Source: Boesenbergia rotunda (taxonomy: Eukaryota; Streptophyta; Magnoliopsida; Zingiberales; Zingiberaceae). Taken from it: a DNA stretch of 64,000 bases. Position numbers and translations under genes: made by a program. The notes beneath the pieces were generated by a model that saw only the letters and a program-made list of their open reading frames with translations, was not told the DNA's origin and made no database searches. Shown piece after piece: positions 1-11,053 of the stretch (within the stretch, counting starts at the first letter, position 1; each line of letters starts with the position of its first letter). The stretch covers positions 91,893 to 155,892 of the forward strand of contig JAGFNQ010007705.1 in NCBI GenBank assembly GCA_024364735.1. The letters run 5' to 3'.

Positions 1-310
1 ATTCTAAGTTCTAACCAAATAGAGGGTTGGGGAATGTGAGAACTTAATAAGTTAAACAAAAGTCATTGTACAAGGAGCCTTGCAGATTAAAGAAAAGTTG
101 GTTCAATACTTCAATGGAGATATTAGGAATTAAGAGAGTCATAGAGAAAATTATTTTACACCAAATGTTAGTCATGATTCAAACCCTAAACAAAATACTA
201 AACCCAGTTATGGAATATTCATTGGACTAAATGATAGCAAAAAAGCAAATACTACTGTCAAAGGAACTGCAAAACACATCCTCTTTGACCAAATGGAAGA
301 AAATTCTTAC
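1..310 (-). other. Aux/IAA intron 1 (partial)
   Basis: AT-rich sequence on the 3' side of the Aux/IAA first exon. A good donor (GTAAGA on the minus strand) sits at 305-310. I searched the minus strand for the family's domain II (GWPP core) and did not find it, so exon 2 onward must lie left of the window. Confidence 0.6.
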
Positions 311-699
311 TTGGGCGAAGGTGCTGTCTTTTCGGCACCACCAGCATCCTTCCCCGCTCTGGTCGGCCCTGAATGCTTTCCACCGGCGTTCTCCGCCTTG
401 GGGGAGAAGGAAGCCCCACCCTTCCCAGGCTCCAGTTCAGTTCCATTCACTCCAGGAAGCCCCCACTTTCCGGCCTCTTCGATAGTGTCCGAAAACCCCC
501 TCTTGGCCCCGGTGACGAAGCCCTTGGGCGGCCCCAGCCTCAGCCCGACCCCGGCTCCATCCGTCCTCTCCGACGACTCCGAACCTGGGAGTCCAAGCCG
601 GAGCTCAGTGTCCTTGAGATTGAGCGCCCCGGCAGCCGAGAACTTGTCAGGGCTCTCCGAGAGGCCTATGTAGTCGTGCTCCAGCGGCGGTGTCATCAA
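311..699 (-). CDS. IAA: Aux/IAA auxin-responsive protein, exon 1 (5' part only)
   Basis: N-terminal part of a nuclear Aux/IAA repressor, which binds ARF transcription factors and is degraded through TIR1/AFB when auxin is present. The exon encodes 129 residues. The start MMTPPLEHDYIGLSE resembles the IAA8/9/27 group. Domain I, the EAR-type repression motif LRLGLPG, is at residues 33-39, and KRGFSDTI at 66-73 carries the basic pair of the bipartite nuclear signal. The exon ends after APSP plus two bases of a Lys codon, at a GTAAGA donor. This matches the family position just before domain II. Domains II, III and IV are off the left edge. The exon is GC-rich, as in many monocot genes, and the frame is clean. 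The two adjacent Met codons leave the exact start ambiguous by one residue. Confidence 0.9.
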
Positions 700-1168
700 A
701 GTTCCCTCCTTTGCTACCCCACCGTGATTCTGTGAGCGAAGCGAGACTCAATTAGACAAAGAGGAGGTATAACAAGAGTAGGAAGAGGAACAGAACCTGT
801 TGCGATTTCAAGGCCAAAGAGGACGCAGATTCCTACTCGTCCGTATAGCAGCTCTCAATACTCAACAGCAAAGGGGAAGAAGAAAGTTCTTAGTTTTTTT
901 AGGCGACCTGCTCTTTTACATCGCAATCATAAGCGAGCCCAGCACGAGAGAGAGAGAGGAGAGAGAGACCCAGATAAAAACTTGTGCCATGGACATTCGA
1001 GACGAAAATTGCCGAGTTTTTTAATGGGTGGGATGTTGGAAGACTTTGCCCATTGGGACCGTAAATAGCCGACAGCGGATTGAAAGTCCCCCGACAGCAT
1101 CGCAGATAACTCTCCCTATTAAAATCACTCTTTTCTACGCCTCCAATCCTCCATGGCGACACTGCGCC

Positions 1169-1174
1169 TGTCTC
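1169..1174 (+). promoter_or_regulatory. Auxin response element TGTCTC
   Basis: A canonical TGTCTC hexamer about 470 bp upstream of the Aux/IAA start codon. ARF factors bind this motif in promoters of Aux/IAA genes, which makes feedback control likely. A hexamer can also occur by chance. Confidence 0.4.
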
Positions 1175-1324
1175 CGCTCTCATGATATTAATGCCCAACG
1201 ATATAAACCTATAGGATTAATTGACCCTAGAAAACGTAAACAAGATTCTCTCTCCCCCTCGTTCTAGCCCCATTAAAATGTGTGTGATATGGCACTGTAC
1301 CTGTAAAGCATCATTAGACTCGGA

Positions 1325-1330
1325 GAGACA
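1325..1330 (-). promoter_or_regulatory. Auxin response element TGTCTC (second copy, opposite strand)
   Basis: GAGACA on the plus strand, which is TGTCTC read in the direction of the Aux/IAA gene, about 630 bp upstream of its start. With the 1169 copy it forms an everted/spaced pair. Function is inferred from the motif only. Confidence 0.4.
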
Positions 1331-1400
1331 TCACATCAATGGTGGAAGACAACTTCTCTTCAGGCCAAGACGGCGTTAGTTGAGCTGCTCTCTGAGGAGA

Positions 1401-2669
1401 TCGACCATGTTATGTTGGCAACAATGATGACAGGAAACGAACGACAAGGCCGAGGAAGGGCGAACGTAGCCATTATTATAGGTGAGAAATTCAACACAGA
1501 AGAACACTTTGGCAATCCCCGGCGTTGTGGCGTAGACCTGTGGCCGATGGGGTTGAGAGAGAGAGAGAGAGAGGAGAAGATGGCGACACGACCTGCGAGT
1601 TCTGAGCCCCACGCCTGCACCGTCTGCCATTATTGTGTTTTCGGAACAATCGAACGGCTCGGCTCTAGCGAATGGGGCCCACGCAGGAGCTAGATCTCGC
1701 CGCGTGTCTGCCTGTCGTGTGGGGGTTGTGCTTGCGACAGTGGGAACAGAACACGGGAATTCTGGGCCAGCCGCTCGAGGACCGCCGCATGGGCTTCCTT
1801 CACTCGGCGTCGAACGGGGATCGGCGGGACCTGGCGTTGCGTGTCGGAACGGTCGAGCGGATGAGTGGGCAGAAGGAGGCGGTGGTGGGGATCATGATTC
1901 GGAAGGCGTTGATCCGTGCGCGCATCATGATCTCGGAGATCGCCTGCGACCGCAGAGGTGCGAGTTGACCGATTATGTTGACTGGGGTTTAACCCGTTTG
2001 GCATCCAAGAAGAAACTTATTCGCTGTAAAATTATATATATTGAGGGGGCTGGGAATGACAGGCGCCAATTGGCAGGTTCATGACTTGAATCCGGATTCA
2101 GTTAACACATACTTGATTAGCCCCGTTCAAAACGGAGCTCAAATCAGGGCGTCCGAGTTCGAGTCATGGCAGAACTCGAGTCAAATCAACTAGTGTTGAT
2201 TGAGCTCTAAGAATTGACCTCATATTGTCTATTAAAAATTTAAAATTTAATATAGAATATTTTTTTTATTTAGATCTTCATTTTCGCGGTGCACTATATC
2301 AACTTTTCTATAATTTACTATGCGATAAATTGCAGAAAATTCCCCAATCCCCATTTGATCTTTGCTTCCACTCTCCATTTGATAAATTCTTTGCATTTAC
2401 TCCCTGATGGATTGAGTATAAAAGAGTAAAAATTGAGTACACAGTTTTTTGATGTGGTGGATGCAACCTTACATACTCAAATTTCTAACTTTTATACTCA
2501 AATTTTTTCAAATAATACTCACAGAACTGTCTTGTCAATCCCATCAGGGACTGCATGCAAAGAAAACTTTGAATGGGGACTGTATGTAAAGTTGAGTTTG
2601 AGCTTGGGGAGTTTAAGAAAATTTCCCTCTTTATTTTTATCATTTTTTTCTTTCTCCCTATATAATATC
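1401..2669. other. Intergenic; GC-rich island then AT-rich DNA
   Basis: A (GA)n microsatellite lies at about 1553-1573. It is followed by a GC-rich island to about 1970 with overlapping open frames on both strands. None of these gives a protein I recognise, and no splice-consistent gene model was found. From about 2200 the sequence is AT-rich and featureless. Confidence 0.4.
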
Positions 2670-3081
2670 TAAGGATGATAATTGATCAGATTCGGATCAG
2701 ATTCTATATCCTCCGTATTTATATCCATTAGGTATCAGATTTTCATTATCCATATCCATCAAAAGATCGAATATCTTTTATAGTAATAAAATTTTCTTAT
2801 TTCTATTAACTATTATCATTTAAAAAACAAATTAACATCACATTAATATATATATATATATAATTAAAAAATATATTAAATATCTATATAATCAACTTTT
2901 TCAACCTCAACAAAAATAGATAGAGGATTTAGAAAAAGAAATTTTTATTTAATATATATATACATATTATTTAATCGGGTATTTGAGTCGGATATCGGAT
3001 ATAAATAGTCCCTCCATATCATCCTCCATTCGGATCGGATATTGGATCCTCCATCGATTTCGAAAAAAATTGTCATCCTTA
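2670..3081. mobile_element. hAT-like MITE
   Basis: A 412-bp element with inverted ends TAAGGATGATAATT and, at the right, AATTGTCATCCTTA. It is flanked by 8-bp near-identical repeats (ataatatc at 2662-2669, gtaatatc at 3082-3089, 7 of 8 match). An 8-bp duplication is typical of hAT elements. The interior has GGATATCGGATA-type simple motifs and no coding capacity. Confidence 0.65.
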
Positions 3082-4189
3082 GTAATATCAACTTTTCGCT
3101 ATTCAATCCATTCTCTTTATTTTTTTTCTCTTTTCCAAATTAAATAATATTTTAATATTTAGAAAATAGATTTTATTCCCAAAATTTAAAGATGTACTAT
3201 TTATAAAATCTAAATTTAAGAAATGAGTACAATAGCTAGCTGATGCAAATATTTTTTTATCAACTTTCCTAAAGTTTAAGATAAATTATGTGTTTAGGGA
3301 AACTGATGTGAATGCTCTAAGGGAGGCCAGATTGGAGGTGTAGATGTGGGATGAACGTGAGGCGTATGTGACCCAAGCATATGCTCAAGACATGGGAGGA
3401 TGTGATTGGAGCGCAAACACAATATGAGGACGGGACTAGTGCGGAATATGTGCATAATATTTGATCAAGTTTTTTCCCTACAAGGGCATGGCTGTATAAA
3501 AAAGATGATCGCGTTCACGGACAGAGATGCCAAAGATTGATTTTTTTTTATATACTTTGTTTGTTCATCTTCTTTTATTCTTTAGTCTGACAACTCCTTT
3601 TTGATCATCGAGGCTTAACTTAAGTGTTGGATCAGAGCGGTTTCGCTAAGGTTCGTCTTGACCTCCCTTCTAATCTATTCTTGATATTCTCAGCATTTGA
3701 AGACCGCTTATCATCACTAAAGACTTGCACCAAATCAAGTCTCATCAAAGTTAGACCAATTCTCACTAAAATCCTCAGAGTTATTTCATCGTCCACCTGC
3801 TCGAAATCACTCCACACATAGCCAACCTGACACACGTTGACCCGACCACCATCAATCCACCCTACCACCCGACTCACCCAAAGAAGACCCGACCATCATC
3901 GATCCGCTCTATGCTTGACTCACCCAAAGAAATTGGCTTAGGCATATGGAGTGGTCTTATGCCATCCTTGATCTTAGGAGGATTATATATACTACAGCGT
4001 GACTTATCCCGCGCGCTCGTGCGTGCTCGTCTCCTAATTGATTGGGATGGTCAATCGATTCACCAATCGATTGACGCCTCAATTGGGTGCATGCCCATGT
4101 CTCAATCAATTGATGCACCACCTCAATCGATTGAGGCATGTCGCGACACCTCAAATTGATTCTCGAATCGATTCAAAGAGTAGCATCAT
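3082..4189. other. Repeat-derived DNA, possible gypsy LTR remnant
   Basis: No gene recognised. Around 3608-3660 the text (TTGGATCAGAGCGG) looks like the end of an LTR followed by a degraded primer-binding site, but no partner LTR is visible. At 4038-4170 there is a cluster of AATCGATT palindromes like those in the solo LTR at 4674, probably a fragment of that family. Confidence 0.3.
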
Positions 4190-4380
4190 TGTTGGGGCCC
4201 CAAGGATATACATATATCTCCATAATGGTATGATATTATTTATTCTGGGCTTAAGCCCTCATGGCTTTACTCTTGGGCTCTCTCCAAAAGGTCTCATGCC
4301 AATGGAGATACTTTCCATTCTTTTAAACCCATGATTTTTTTCATTTCTAATCAATGTGGGACTTTGATTGATTCCCAATA
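4190..4380 (-). repeat. TRIM 3' LTR
   Basis: Starts TGTTGGGGCCC and ends near CCCAATA. It is clearly related to the copy at 6239-6426 along its full length. Confidence 0.6.
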
Positions 4381-4410
4381 ATCATTCCCTCAAACGAAGG
4401 ATCACCTTTG

Positions 4411-4668
4411 GTCTGGGTCCTCTCCGAAAATATTCAGTCACTCTTGACCTACTTCGGGTCTCTCCGCGAGCAATCTGATCACCCTTTGACCTATTGCGGG
4501 CCTTTGGGTCTCACGGCGAGCAATTCAGTCACCTTTTGACCTGCTCTGGGCATTCCCGCGAGTATCCGATCATCCTTTGACCTACTCCGGGCCTTTGGGC
4601 CTCTCTGCGAGCATCCACACACGATCAATCTTGACCTACTCCAAGCCTCTTGGCAAGCAACTGGTCCC
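4411..4668. repeat. Degenerate ~60-bp tandem repeats in TRIM interior
   Basis: About four copies of a unit containing TTTGACCTACTCCGGGCC followed by CGCGAGCA and a TCNGTCA tail. A shorter homologous array occurs at 6470-6640. Confidence 0.6.
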
Positions 4669-4673
4669 ACTTT

Positions 4674-6152
4674 TGTTGGTGCAATCATCATTAGGCCAGG
4701 GTTGACCTAGTTTGACTAGGCTCGGGTGAGCTTGAGTTTCGATGTTTGACAATGATGTTAGAACTGTGTATAAGTCCAGGTGGATCGGGAAGATCGTACG
4801 CTGGCAAGGGAAAAGTCTAGTGGGACTAGGCACACCTAGTGGGACTAGGTGAAGTTCAGGTGGATCGGGAAGATCGCACGCTAGCAAGGAAAAGTCCTAG
4901 TGGGACTAGGTGAAGTCCAGGAGGATCGGGGAGATTGCACACTGGCAAGGAAAAAGTCCTAGTTGAGAACTAGGTAAGGGAGAGTCCAAGTCGGTCAAAG
5001 GGTTGATCGGACACTTGGTGAGGAATCGTGGTTAGGTAAAGGAACCTTAGACTTGAGCTAAGCAAGTTAGGGTTAAGCAATCGATTGGGTGATCGATTGG
5101 GTTGCATGTCTCGCGAGAACAAAAAGGTTCTTAATCGATTGGGTAATTGATTAAGAAGGATCTTAATCAATTGGGTAATTGATTTAGGAGAATCATAATC
5201 AATTGGGTAATTGATTAAGGCAGACCGTAATCGATTGGGTAATTGATTAAGGAGAGTGTCAATCGATAGGTTGTTGTCTCGCGAGAACAAAAAGGTTCTT
5301 AATCGATTGGGTAATTGATTAAGAAGGATCTTAATCAATTGAGTAATTGATTAAGGAGGATCGTAATCAATTGGGTAATAGATTAACACGGACCATAATC
5401 GATTGGGTAATTGATTAAGGAGAGTGTGAATCGATTGGGTTATCGATTGGGAGACTTGTGTTGTGAGAACAAAAGTCAGCTGAATCGATTGGCTGAATCG
5501 ATTAGGCAATCGATTCAGCCTTCTCTTAATCGATTGGTCAATCGATTAAGGTGTCCGGTAATCGATTGGGCAATCGATTACAACAGTATTACGCGAGAGT
5601 ATAAAAAAGTGCTAAATTGATTTAGCAATCGATTAAGACTTCTTAATCAGTTGGCTAATCGATTAAGCTTCAAAAAATAGTCGTTGAACGGCTAAGTCTG
5701 ACGCGGTAATCGATTGAGCAATAGATTAGGGAACCCTAGACATCGAGTATATAGAGTTTTCACGTAGGTTTGAAGCCGAGCTTCTCGGCATCCCTTTGGC
5801 AACTCTTCGACACTTCTTCTCCTCCTTCCTCGCCAATTCTTACCAAATGTTGGAAAATAAGACAAGCAAGGATCTAAGTGTCGAAATCTTGTAAGATTTA
5901 TTTTGTATTTGCTTGAGTTCTTGTTGTATCTTCTTGTAAGCTTGTAAGAGGTTTCTCCACCTCAAGAAGGAGATCTTTCATAGTGTATGAGAGAGTGAGG
6001 AAGAGAGGATCCTTGGATTAGTCACCTCAAGGAGGTGAATACCAAGTAAAATCAAGGTGTTAGCATTGCTCAAGTCTTCTGCCGCAATAAATTATCAACA
6101 AGCAAAGATTGGAGCTAATCACCCCCCTCTAGCTCTCCTATCGGTCCTAACA
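4674..6152 (+). mobile_element. Sirevirus-type solo LTR, AATCGATT family (copy 1)
   Basis: A 1479-bp LTR beginning TGTTGGTGCAATC and ending CCTAACA, with a perfect 5-bp target duplication ACTTT (4669-4673 and 6153-6157). No internal domain is present, so it arose by LTR-LTR recombination. From 5075 to 5730 it carries about 17 paired units of the form TAATCGATTGGGTAATTGAT, each an inverted pair around the palindrome AATCGATT. It also has a ~169-bp tandem duplication starting with TCTCGCGAGAACAAAAAGG (near 5108 and 5277). A second solo copy in the opposite orientation is at 19389-20762. Confidence 0.85.
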
Positions 6153-6238
6153 ACTTTGACCTATCCCGAGCCTCCCCTCAACTTCGTTCGAGGACCCTCC
6201 CACAACACACATGGTCTGGACCATGGCTCTGATACCAC

Positions 6239-6426
6239 TATTGGGGCCCAAGGATATACATATCTCCACAATGGCATGATATTGTCCACTTTAGGTCTAA
6301 ACTCTCATGGCTTTGTTCTTGGACTCTCTTCAAAAGGTCTTATGCCAAAGGAGATACTTTCCATCCTTTTAACTTATGATCTTTTTACATTTCTAACTAT
6401 TGTGGGACTTTAATTGATCCCCAACC
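6239..6426 (-). repeat. TRIM 5' LTR with adjacent primer-binding site
   Basis: Homologous to 4190-4380. The primer-binding site is on its left side (6225-6237). Confidence 0.6.
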
Positions 6427-6640
6427 ATCCTCCTCTCAAACGAAGGACCGCCATTGGTCTAGGTCCTCTCCGCAACCATCCGGTCACTCTTGACCTGCTT
6501 CGGACCTCCCCGCGAGCAATCCGGTCACCTTTTGACCTGCTCCGGGCCACCACGCGAGCATTCAGTCATCCTTGGACCTACTTCGGGCTTCCTTGCAAGC
6601 ATCTACATCCGGTCACTCTTGACCTGCTTCAAGCCCAGTA
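6427..6640 (-). repeat. Extra TRIM interior fragment
   Basis: Repeats the polypurine-side interior sequence (CTCTCAAACGAAGGA and the ~60-bp units) to the right of the TRIM 5' LTR. This suggests a former tandem LTR-interior-LTR-interior array. Confidence 0.5.
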
Positions 6641-6644
6641 AAAC

Positions 6645-6804
6645 CATAACAAAATTTTGTTAGGAAAAATCTTAACAAATTCTCTTAGAAAAAAACCTTA
6701 ATAGAATTTTATTAGAAAAACCTTAATAAAATTAGATTAGGAAAAACCTTAACAGATTTTTCTTCCATTGCATCCATTATTCAAATATGAGTCGCCCATC
6801 AACA
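6645..6804 (-). repeat. Short LTR fragment of an unidentified element
   Basis: On the minus strand the sequence starts TGTTGATGGGCGACTC right after a purine-rich tract (6805-6820, GCCAAGGTGG). It then runs through repeated TTAAGGTTTTTC motifs, as at the start of an LTR. The left end is lost. Confidence 0.4.
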
Positions 6805-6820
6805 ATCACCACCTTGGCGA

Positions 6821-7105
6821 ATATTCACCTCTTGGAACAGTACGCATATGCCTCGAAGTTCGCTTCCCTCGGCTCATCGTCTCTGCTTTGTCCACGGTCC
6901 CTCGGATGCACGCAATTCCACGGCTCATCTCCCCATGCCATCCTTCACCGGACCCAAGAACGTCCAACTAAGTCTATGTGTATATTGCAAACATGTACAC
7001 TCAAATACACATATTAGATCAACATGAAACTTTAACTTAATCATATTAACACACACATCAAAACCCATGATCCACTCGATCACACTTGGGTCGATTGCAC
7101 CAACA
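6821..7105 (-). repeat. Sirevirus-like LTR fragment (CAGTCGACTG family)
   Basis: Matches 18550-18833 closely over the last ~260 bp and ends GATTGCACCAACA at 7105. On the minus strand this is an LTR start (TGTTGGTGCAATC). A polypurine tract (AAAAAGGGGGAGAT on minus) abuts it at 7106-7119, so it is a truncated 3' LTR. Confidence 0.7.
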
Positions 7106-7833
7106 ATCTCCCCCTTTTTGATGAGTGGCAATATATTTAAGTTAGGTACAACAATAATAATTGAAAATTAAAGACATAGTAAATTAAAAAGCATAAACAT
7201 GCATCCTCCCCCTTAACCTATGTCTCCACATATAATTTTCAATTTTTAGCAAAACCATAAGTTAAGTTAAAAACTAACTTGAACCTCTCAATTCTCCCCC
7301 TTTGACACCATCAAAAGGACTCTAACAATCTCCCTCTTATTAGATCCTTTAACCTCTAATGATCATAAACAAAATATATTACCCCCATAAGACTATACAC
7401 TCATTTTACATCATTACGATACTTTTCGATTACTGAAAAATAGTTTCAGCCTATATCAGTCGACTGCGACAGTTACCAGTCGACTGATCCCCATCAAAAA
7501 ACCATACAGTAGCTAGTCTCTCTCCGATAGCACTGTTAGCATTCGACTGCCCCCGAACCAGTCGACTGGTACCCTGAAAACTCTATTTTCAGCATTTCTG
7601 ACTAAATTTCATAAATACACCAGAAATTCCACAAGTCTCCAAAAATTTCCAAATTTTGTGGATAGGTTTGTGATACCCATGTCTACTTGGGAAAAATGCA
7701 TTCAAACATGTATCTATCACCAATCCCAAGATTGACATAAAACCTAAAACTATCTAAATGGTTCAATTGAACCTTGACCTAAAGTCCTAGTTTTGACCTC
7801 CTCTTGATATCTCTGCTCATACCAAACCACAAT

Positions 7834-8379
7834 TAGGGATGGAAATAGGCCAGGTGGCCTGTCAGGGGATTGTGGCCTGGCCTGTGTTTAGCCTGGCTTG
7901 GTCTGGCCTGTTTAGAAATAGGATAATATTCAGGTCTGTTTCAAAGCCTCTTTTTTTTATCAGGCCAGGCCCAGGCTCAATATAAAGACTACCAAGCCTG
8001 ACAAGGTAGTATGGGCCTGTTAAGATTAAATACATATATATATATTTGTAGGCCTGGTCTGTCTGAGGCATGTATGATGCAAGGCCTATTTTGAGGCTTG
8101 TATGATGCAAGGCATGTTTTGAGGCCTGCATGATGCAAGACCTGTTAAAGTTGGTTTTCAGCCTGTTTAATACTTTGGCCCGTTAGCCTGTATAAAGTGT
8201 TTTAATTTACAGGCTTTGTAAACAGGTCGCAGGCCAGGCCAAGCTATTGAATAGGTCAGGCTTAGGCCAAGAACTAAACCTATAACAGGCCACAGGCCAG
8301 GCACAGGCCATTTTGTTACTATATAGGCCTGGCCTGTTAAGGCAAAAGCTTGGCCTAACCTGGCTTGTTTCCATCCCTA
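7834..8379. mobile_element. hAT MITE built from AGGCCTG repeats
   Basis: A 546-bp element with ends TAGGGATGGAAA and TTTCCATCCCTA and a perfect 8-bp target duplication ACCACAAT (7826-7833 and 8380-8387). The interior is made of many AGGCCTG / CAGGCC motifs in both orientations, so it can fold on itself. There is no coding capacity. The homologous region near 41900 lacks this insertion, which confirms the boundaries. Confidence 0.85.
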
Positions 8380-8555
8380 ACCACAATATATCCCTAGCAC
8401 TGGTTTATATGACATCTACACATCAAAAATCAACTTCCATGCTATATGACCCCCAATGTCATATTTTATGCATGATACTCAAATCCAATGTGTCAAATCC
8501 CTATGATTGAGACTCAAATCTGTCTCTACATCTTTTGGCACACTCCATGGTCCGT

Positions 8556-9710
8556 CTAGACTTCCGGGAGAAATCCTCCCGAGATCCATTTACCATGGAT
8601 CCCAACTTGGCTCCTAGAGCTCCCCCTTGAGCTCTTAGCCTTAGTAATTTCCCTAGATGACTCATTTATAAACACAAGGTCACACCGGTGTACCTCCAGT
8701 GACTTTTGGCCTACAACCTTAACTTTCTTAATCTTGGACCCCTTGTCCTTAGTTAAACCTTTCTTCTTGCTTTTAAATGGCATCCCCTTGTCATTTTTGG
8801 ACTTCCCCTTGTTATAGTCATATTGCACCCTTGCATATAACTTCTCCATAGCATTGGAGAACTTAGATCGGTATCTTAGACCCGATCCCTCATTGTTGAG
8901 TTTTGACTACCCAACACCATACCTAAACTCTTAGATCCAATAGTGAATCTATCTAGGGGTTTCTCTAATTTATCAAGTTTTGCCCTCAAAACTAGATTTT
9001 TCCTTTCTAGATTCTCACACCTAGAATCCACATGTCTACCTTGGACATTCCTAGACCTAACCATTCTAGGCATGTGTCTCCCCTTCTTGGGATTTATGCC
9101 TTGGTCCTTAGGTCTAATGGTCTTAGATTTATCATGATGCATAATTTTTCTAAGGTTTTGATCTACAATATTAACCCTACTCCTATCATGATATTTAAAT
9201 CTAAAATTATGCACGGGAAAATAATTGACATTATTTCTAACATGCACGAAGGAATTTGAATTACATCTAAAGTTAGGGATTACCTCCTTTACCCTTGTAG
9301 CTCCCCCTTGATGTGAGCTTTTTCTTCTTCCCCTTCTTTTCCCACTTCCTCAAATGCTGTAATTTTTTGAATTCTCCTTTCCTTGAACATTTGGTGTGGT
9401 AGTGTCCCAACTCACCACACGTGAAGCACCTTATATGCTTCTTCTTCTCCTTCTTTTCCCTACAACTCATGTTAGCATTCGAAGAGATTGACTTGGGTTT
9501 AGTATTTACCTCCTTTTTCTTATCCAATGGACACTTATCCTTGTAGTGTCCCTTTTGATTGCACCCAAAGCAAATAATGTGGTCCTTTGACTTTGCCTTG
9601 GTGGAGGTGAAAGCTTCTTCTTGCTCCGGTATTGAGGATGATCTCTCCTCCCCCTCCATCTTGAAGTGGAGACTTCTTCTTCCCCTTTGATGAAGTGGAT
9701 GATTCTTCAA
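8556..9710 (-). pseudogene. Copia (Sirevirus-like) gag, degraded
   Basis: Three consecutive minus-strand blocks in gag order. The first, 9710-9273, has two CCHC zinc knuckles (CFGCNQKGHYKDKC and CFTCGELGHYHTKC) in a Lys-rich context. The second, 9247-8876, has a coiled-coil-like stretch and a DRFTIGSKSLGMVLG segment, which parallels ERFTSGSKGLDMILG in the gag at 16129-17775. The third, 8849-8556, is a basic tail. Stops and frame changes separate the blocks. The N-terminal capsid-like domain was lost at the 9725 junction. Confidence 0.7.
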
Positions 9711-9724
9711 TTTCTTATGTCACT

Positions 9725-11053
9725 TGTATTGGATCGAGAGAATATGATAGAGGGGGGGTGAATATCGTAAAGCGTTTCGGATTTTAAAGAGAGTATGCAC
9801 AGCGGAATTTTAACACAGAAACCAAACGCAAACACCACGATTTACTTGGTTCGGAGTTGCGGTCGGCTCCTACTCCAAGGCCCACGGTCGTTGACCGTTT
9901 ACTGCGGGCAATACTATAGTCGCGCAAATAATTATAAGAAGATGTATAGTAGTAGTGCAGAGAAAGTACAATTAAAAAATTAACTCTTCTTTACCGACGC
10001 CCGATGTAGATCGTTCTTCGGTGCGTAGGGTCGTCGTCGGCGCTAGAATCTCGAGATGGAAGTTTTCTGGAGCAGAGCGCTTGAGTAGAAGAGCGTATTG
10101 GCGTTGGAAGCAGTGATGTTTGAAGCCTTAGGGTCGAGGGGCTTTTTATAGCCTCCCGGGGCGCCCTGAACGTTGGGGGCGCCCCCCCCCCCCCCCACGT
10201 GTTAATCGATCCGGACATGGCTCGGTCAGCCGTTACCCCTCCAGGATCGGGCTGAGGTTTGACTGGGGGCGTCCGGGACGCAGGGGGCACCCGGGTTGAC
10301 TCATTCCGCTGGCTTCTCGCTGGCTTGATTCTATCCGCTTCGTTGACTTGAGCCCAGGGCGCCCTGAGCATCCGGGGCACCCGGGAGCACGGGGGCGCCC
10401 GGGAGCACGGGATGCTCAGGGCGCCCTGGAGCATGGGGGTGCCCCGCCCAGTGAACTGCCGAAGCACATGTTTGCTTAACTTGTTTTGCCTTGCCCTTGG
10501 GGGCACCCGAGACACTGGGGGCGCCCTACTCAGCTGCTGCCTCTCTCCTTTGAGGCGTTCTGAGCTGCAGAAACTCATTCCTTCGGTCCTGCATCCAGGG
10601 TTAGTCCAAAACAACACAAAGCAATCAAGTATTAGGTTTATACAGCCTTAGCTGTCTTGGTTCTGACTTTGGGTCTCCAAAATGGAACCCTAGGTCGAGC
10701 CGACGCCTACTGTTCCCTCGACGGGGAACACGTCCTCACCTACTCCTCTCAGGAGAGTTTACCTTTTGCCAACCAGCTCCTCCGGTTGGACTTTTGCCCC
10801 ATGCACCTAACCAGGTCTTCGTGCCCACCTTCCGAGCAGGTCTTCGTGGCCACCTTCCGACCAGGTCTTCGGTGCCCAGCTCCTTGCCAAGGCTTCGTGC
10901 CCAGTCCTCGACCAGGACTTCGTGCCCAGTGTACCTAGGACTTCTTTTCCTGTATACTTAGTGAACATGTTAGATCAACATAATATCTTAACTTTTGAAC
11001 TCTTTTGCCATTATCAAAACACAGGTTCGACTTGGGTGCTGTCTGCACCAACA
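9725..11053 (-). repeat. 3' LTR (GGGCGCCC family)
   Basis: Begins TGTATTGGATCGAGAG (one extra base compared with TGTTGGATCGAGAG in sister LTRs) and ends TGCACCAACA. From 10155 to 10535 it holds about ten GGGCGCCC-type palindromes, several as pairs separated by 8-12 bp. A run of about 14 C lies near 10183-10196. Confidence 0.8.

Larger units (their letters stand above)
700..1400 (-). promoter_or_regulatory. Aux/IAA 5' leader and proximal promoter
   Basis: Sequence upstream of the Aux/IAA start (read on the minus strand). It contains a GA-rich block near 945-966 and two TGTCTC-type auxin response elements (listed separately). No convincing TATA box was seen. The short ORFs here have no recognisable product. 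Confidence 0.45.
4190..6426 (-). mobile_element. TRIM (miniature LTR retrotransposon) split by a solo LTR
   Basis: Two related short LTRs (4190-4380 and 6239-6426) flank a short non-coding interior (4381-4673 and 6153-6238). On the minus strand the right LTR is followed by a primer-binding site TGGTATCAGAGCC (6225-6237), complementary to initiator Met-tRNA. A purine-rich tract lies beside the left LTR. Without the nested solo LTR the element is about 760 bp, a TRIM-like size with no ORFs. The LTRs resemble the 171-bp LTR of the Copia relic at 22232-22402 and the TRIM at 36084-36711, so all three may belong to one superfamily. Confidence 0.6.
7106..9724 (-). mobile_element. Sirevirus-like internal region (CAGTCGACTG family), relic
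   Basis: Internal DNA on the 5' side of the LTR fragment at 7105. It has several polypurine-tract copies (CTCCCCCT on the plus strand near 7107, 7205, 7292, 8624 and 9301) and CAGTCGACTG palindromes (7450-7570). It also contains a degraded gag (8556-9710) and a hAT MITE (7834-8379). The region 7440-7800 is homologous to 41590-41910, so both are the same family. pol is absent. The relic is cut at 9725 by the next element. Confidence 0.65.

Noticed and set aside
1635..2084. Overlapping ORFs of about 100-150 codons on both strands in the GC island
   Set aside because: No domain, no signal of codon constraint, frames overlap on both strands; treated as non-coding.
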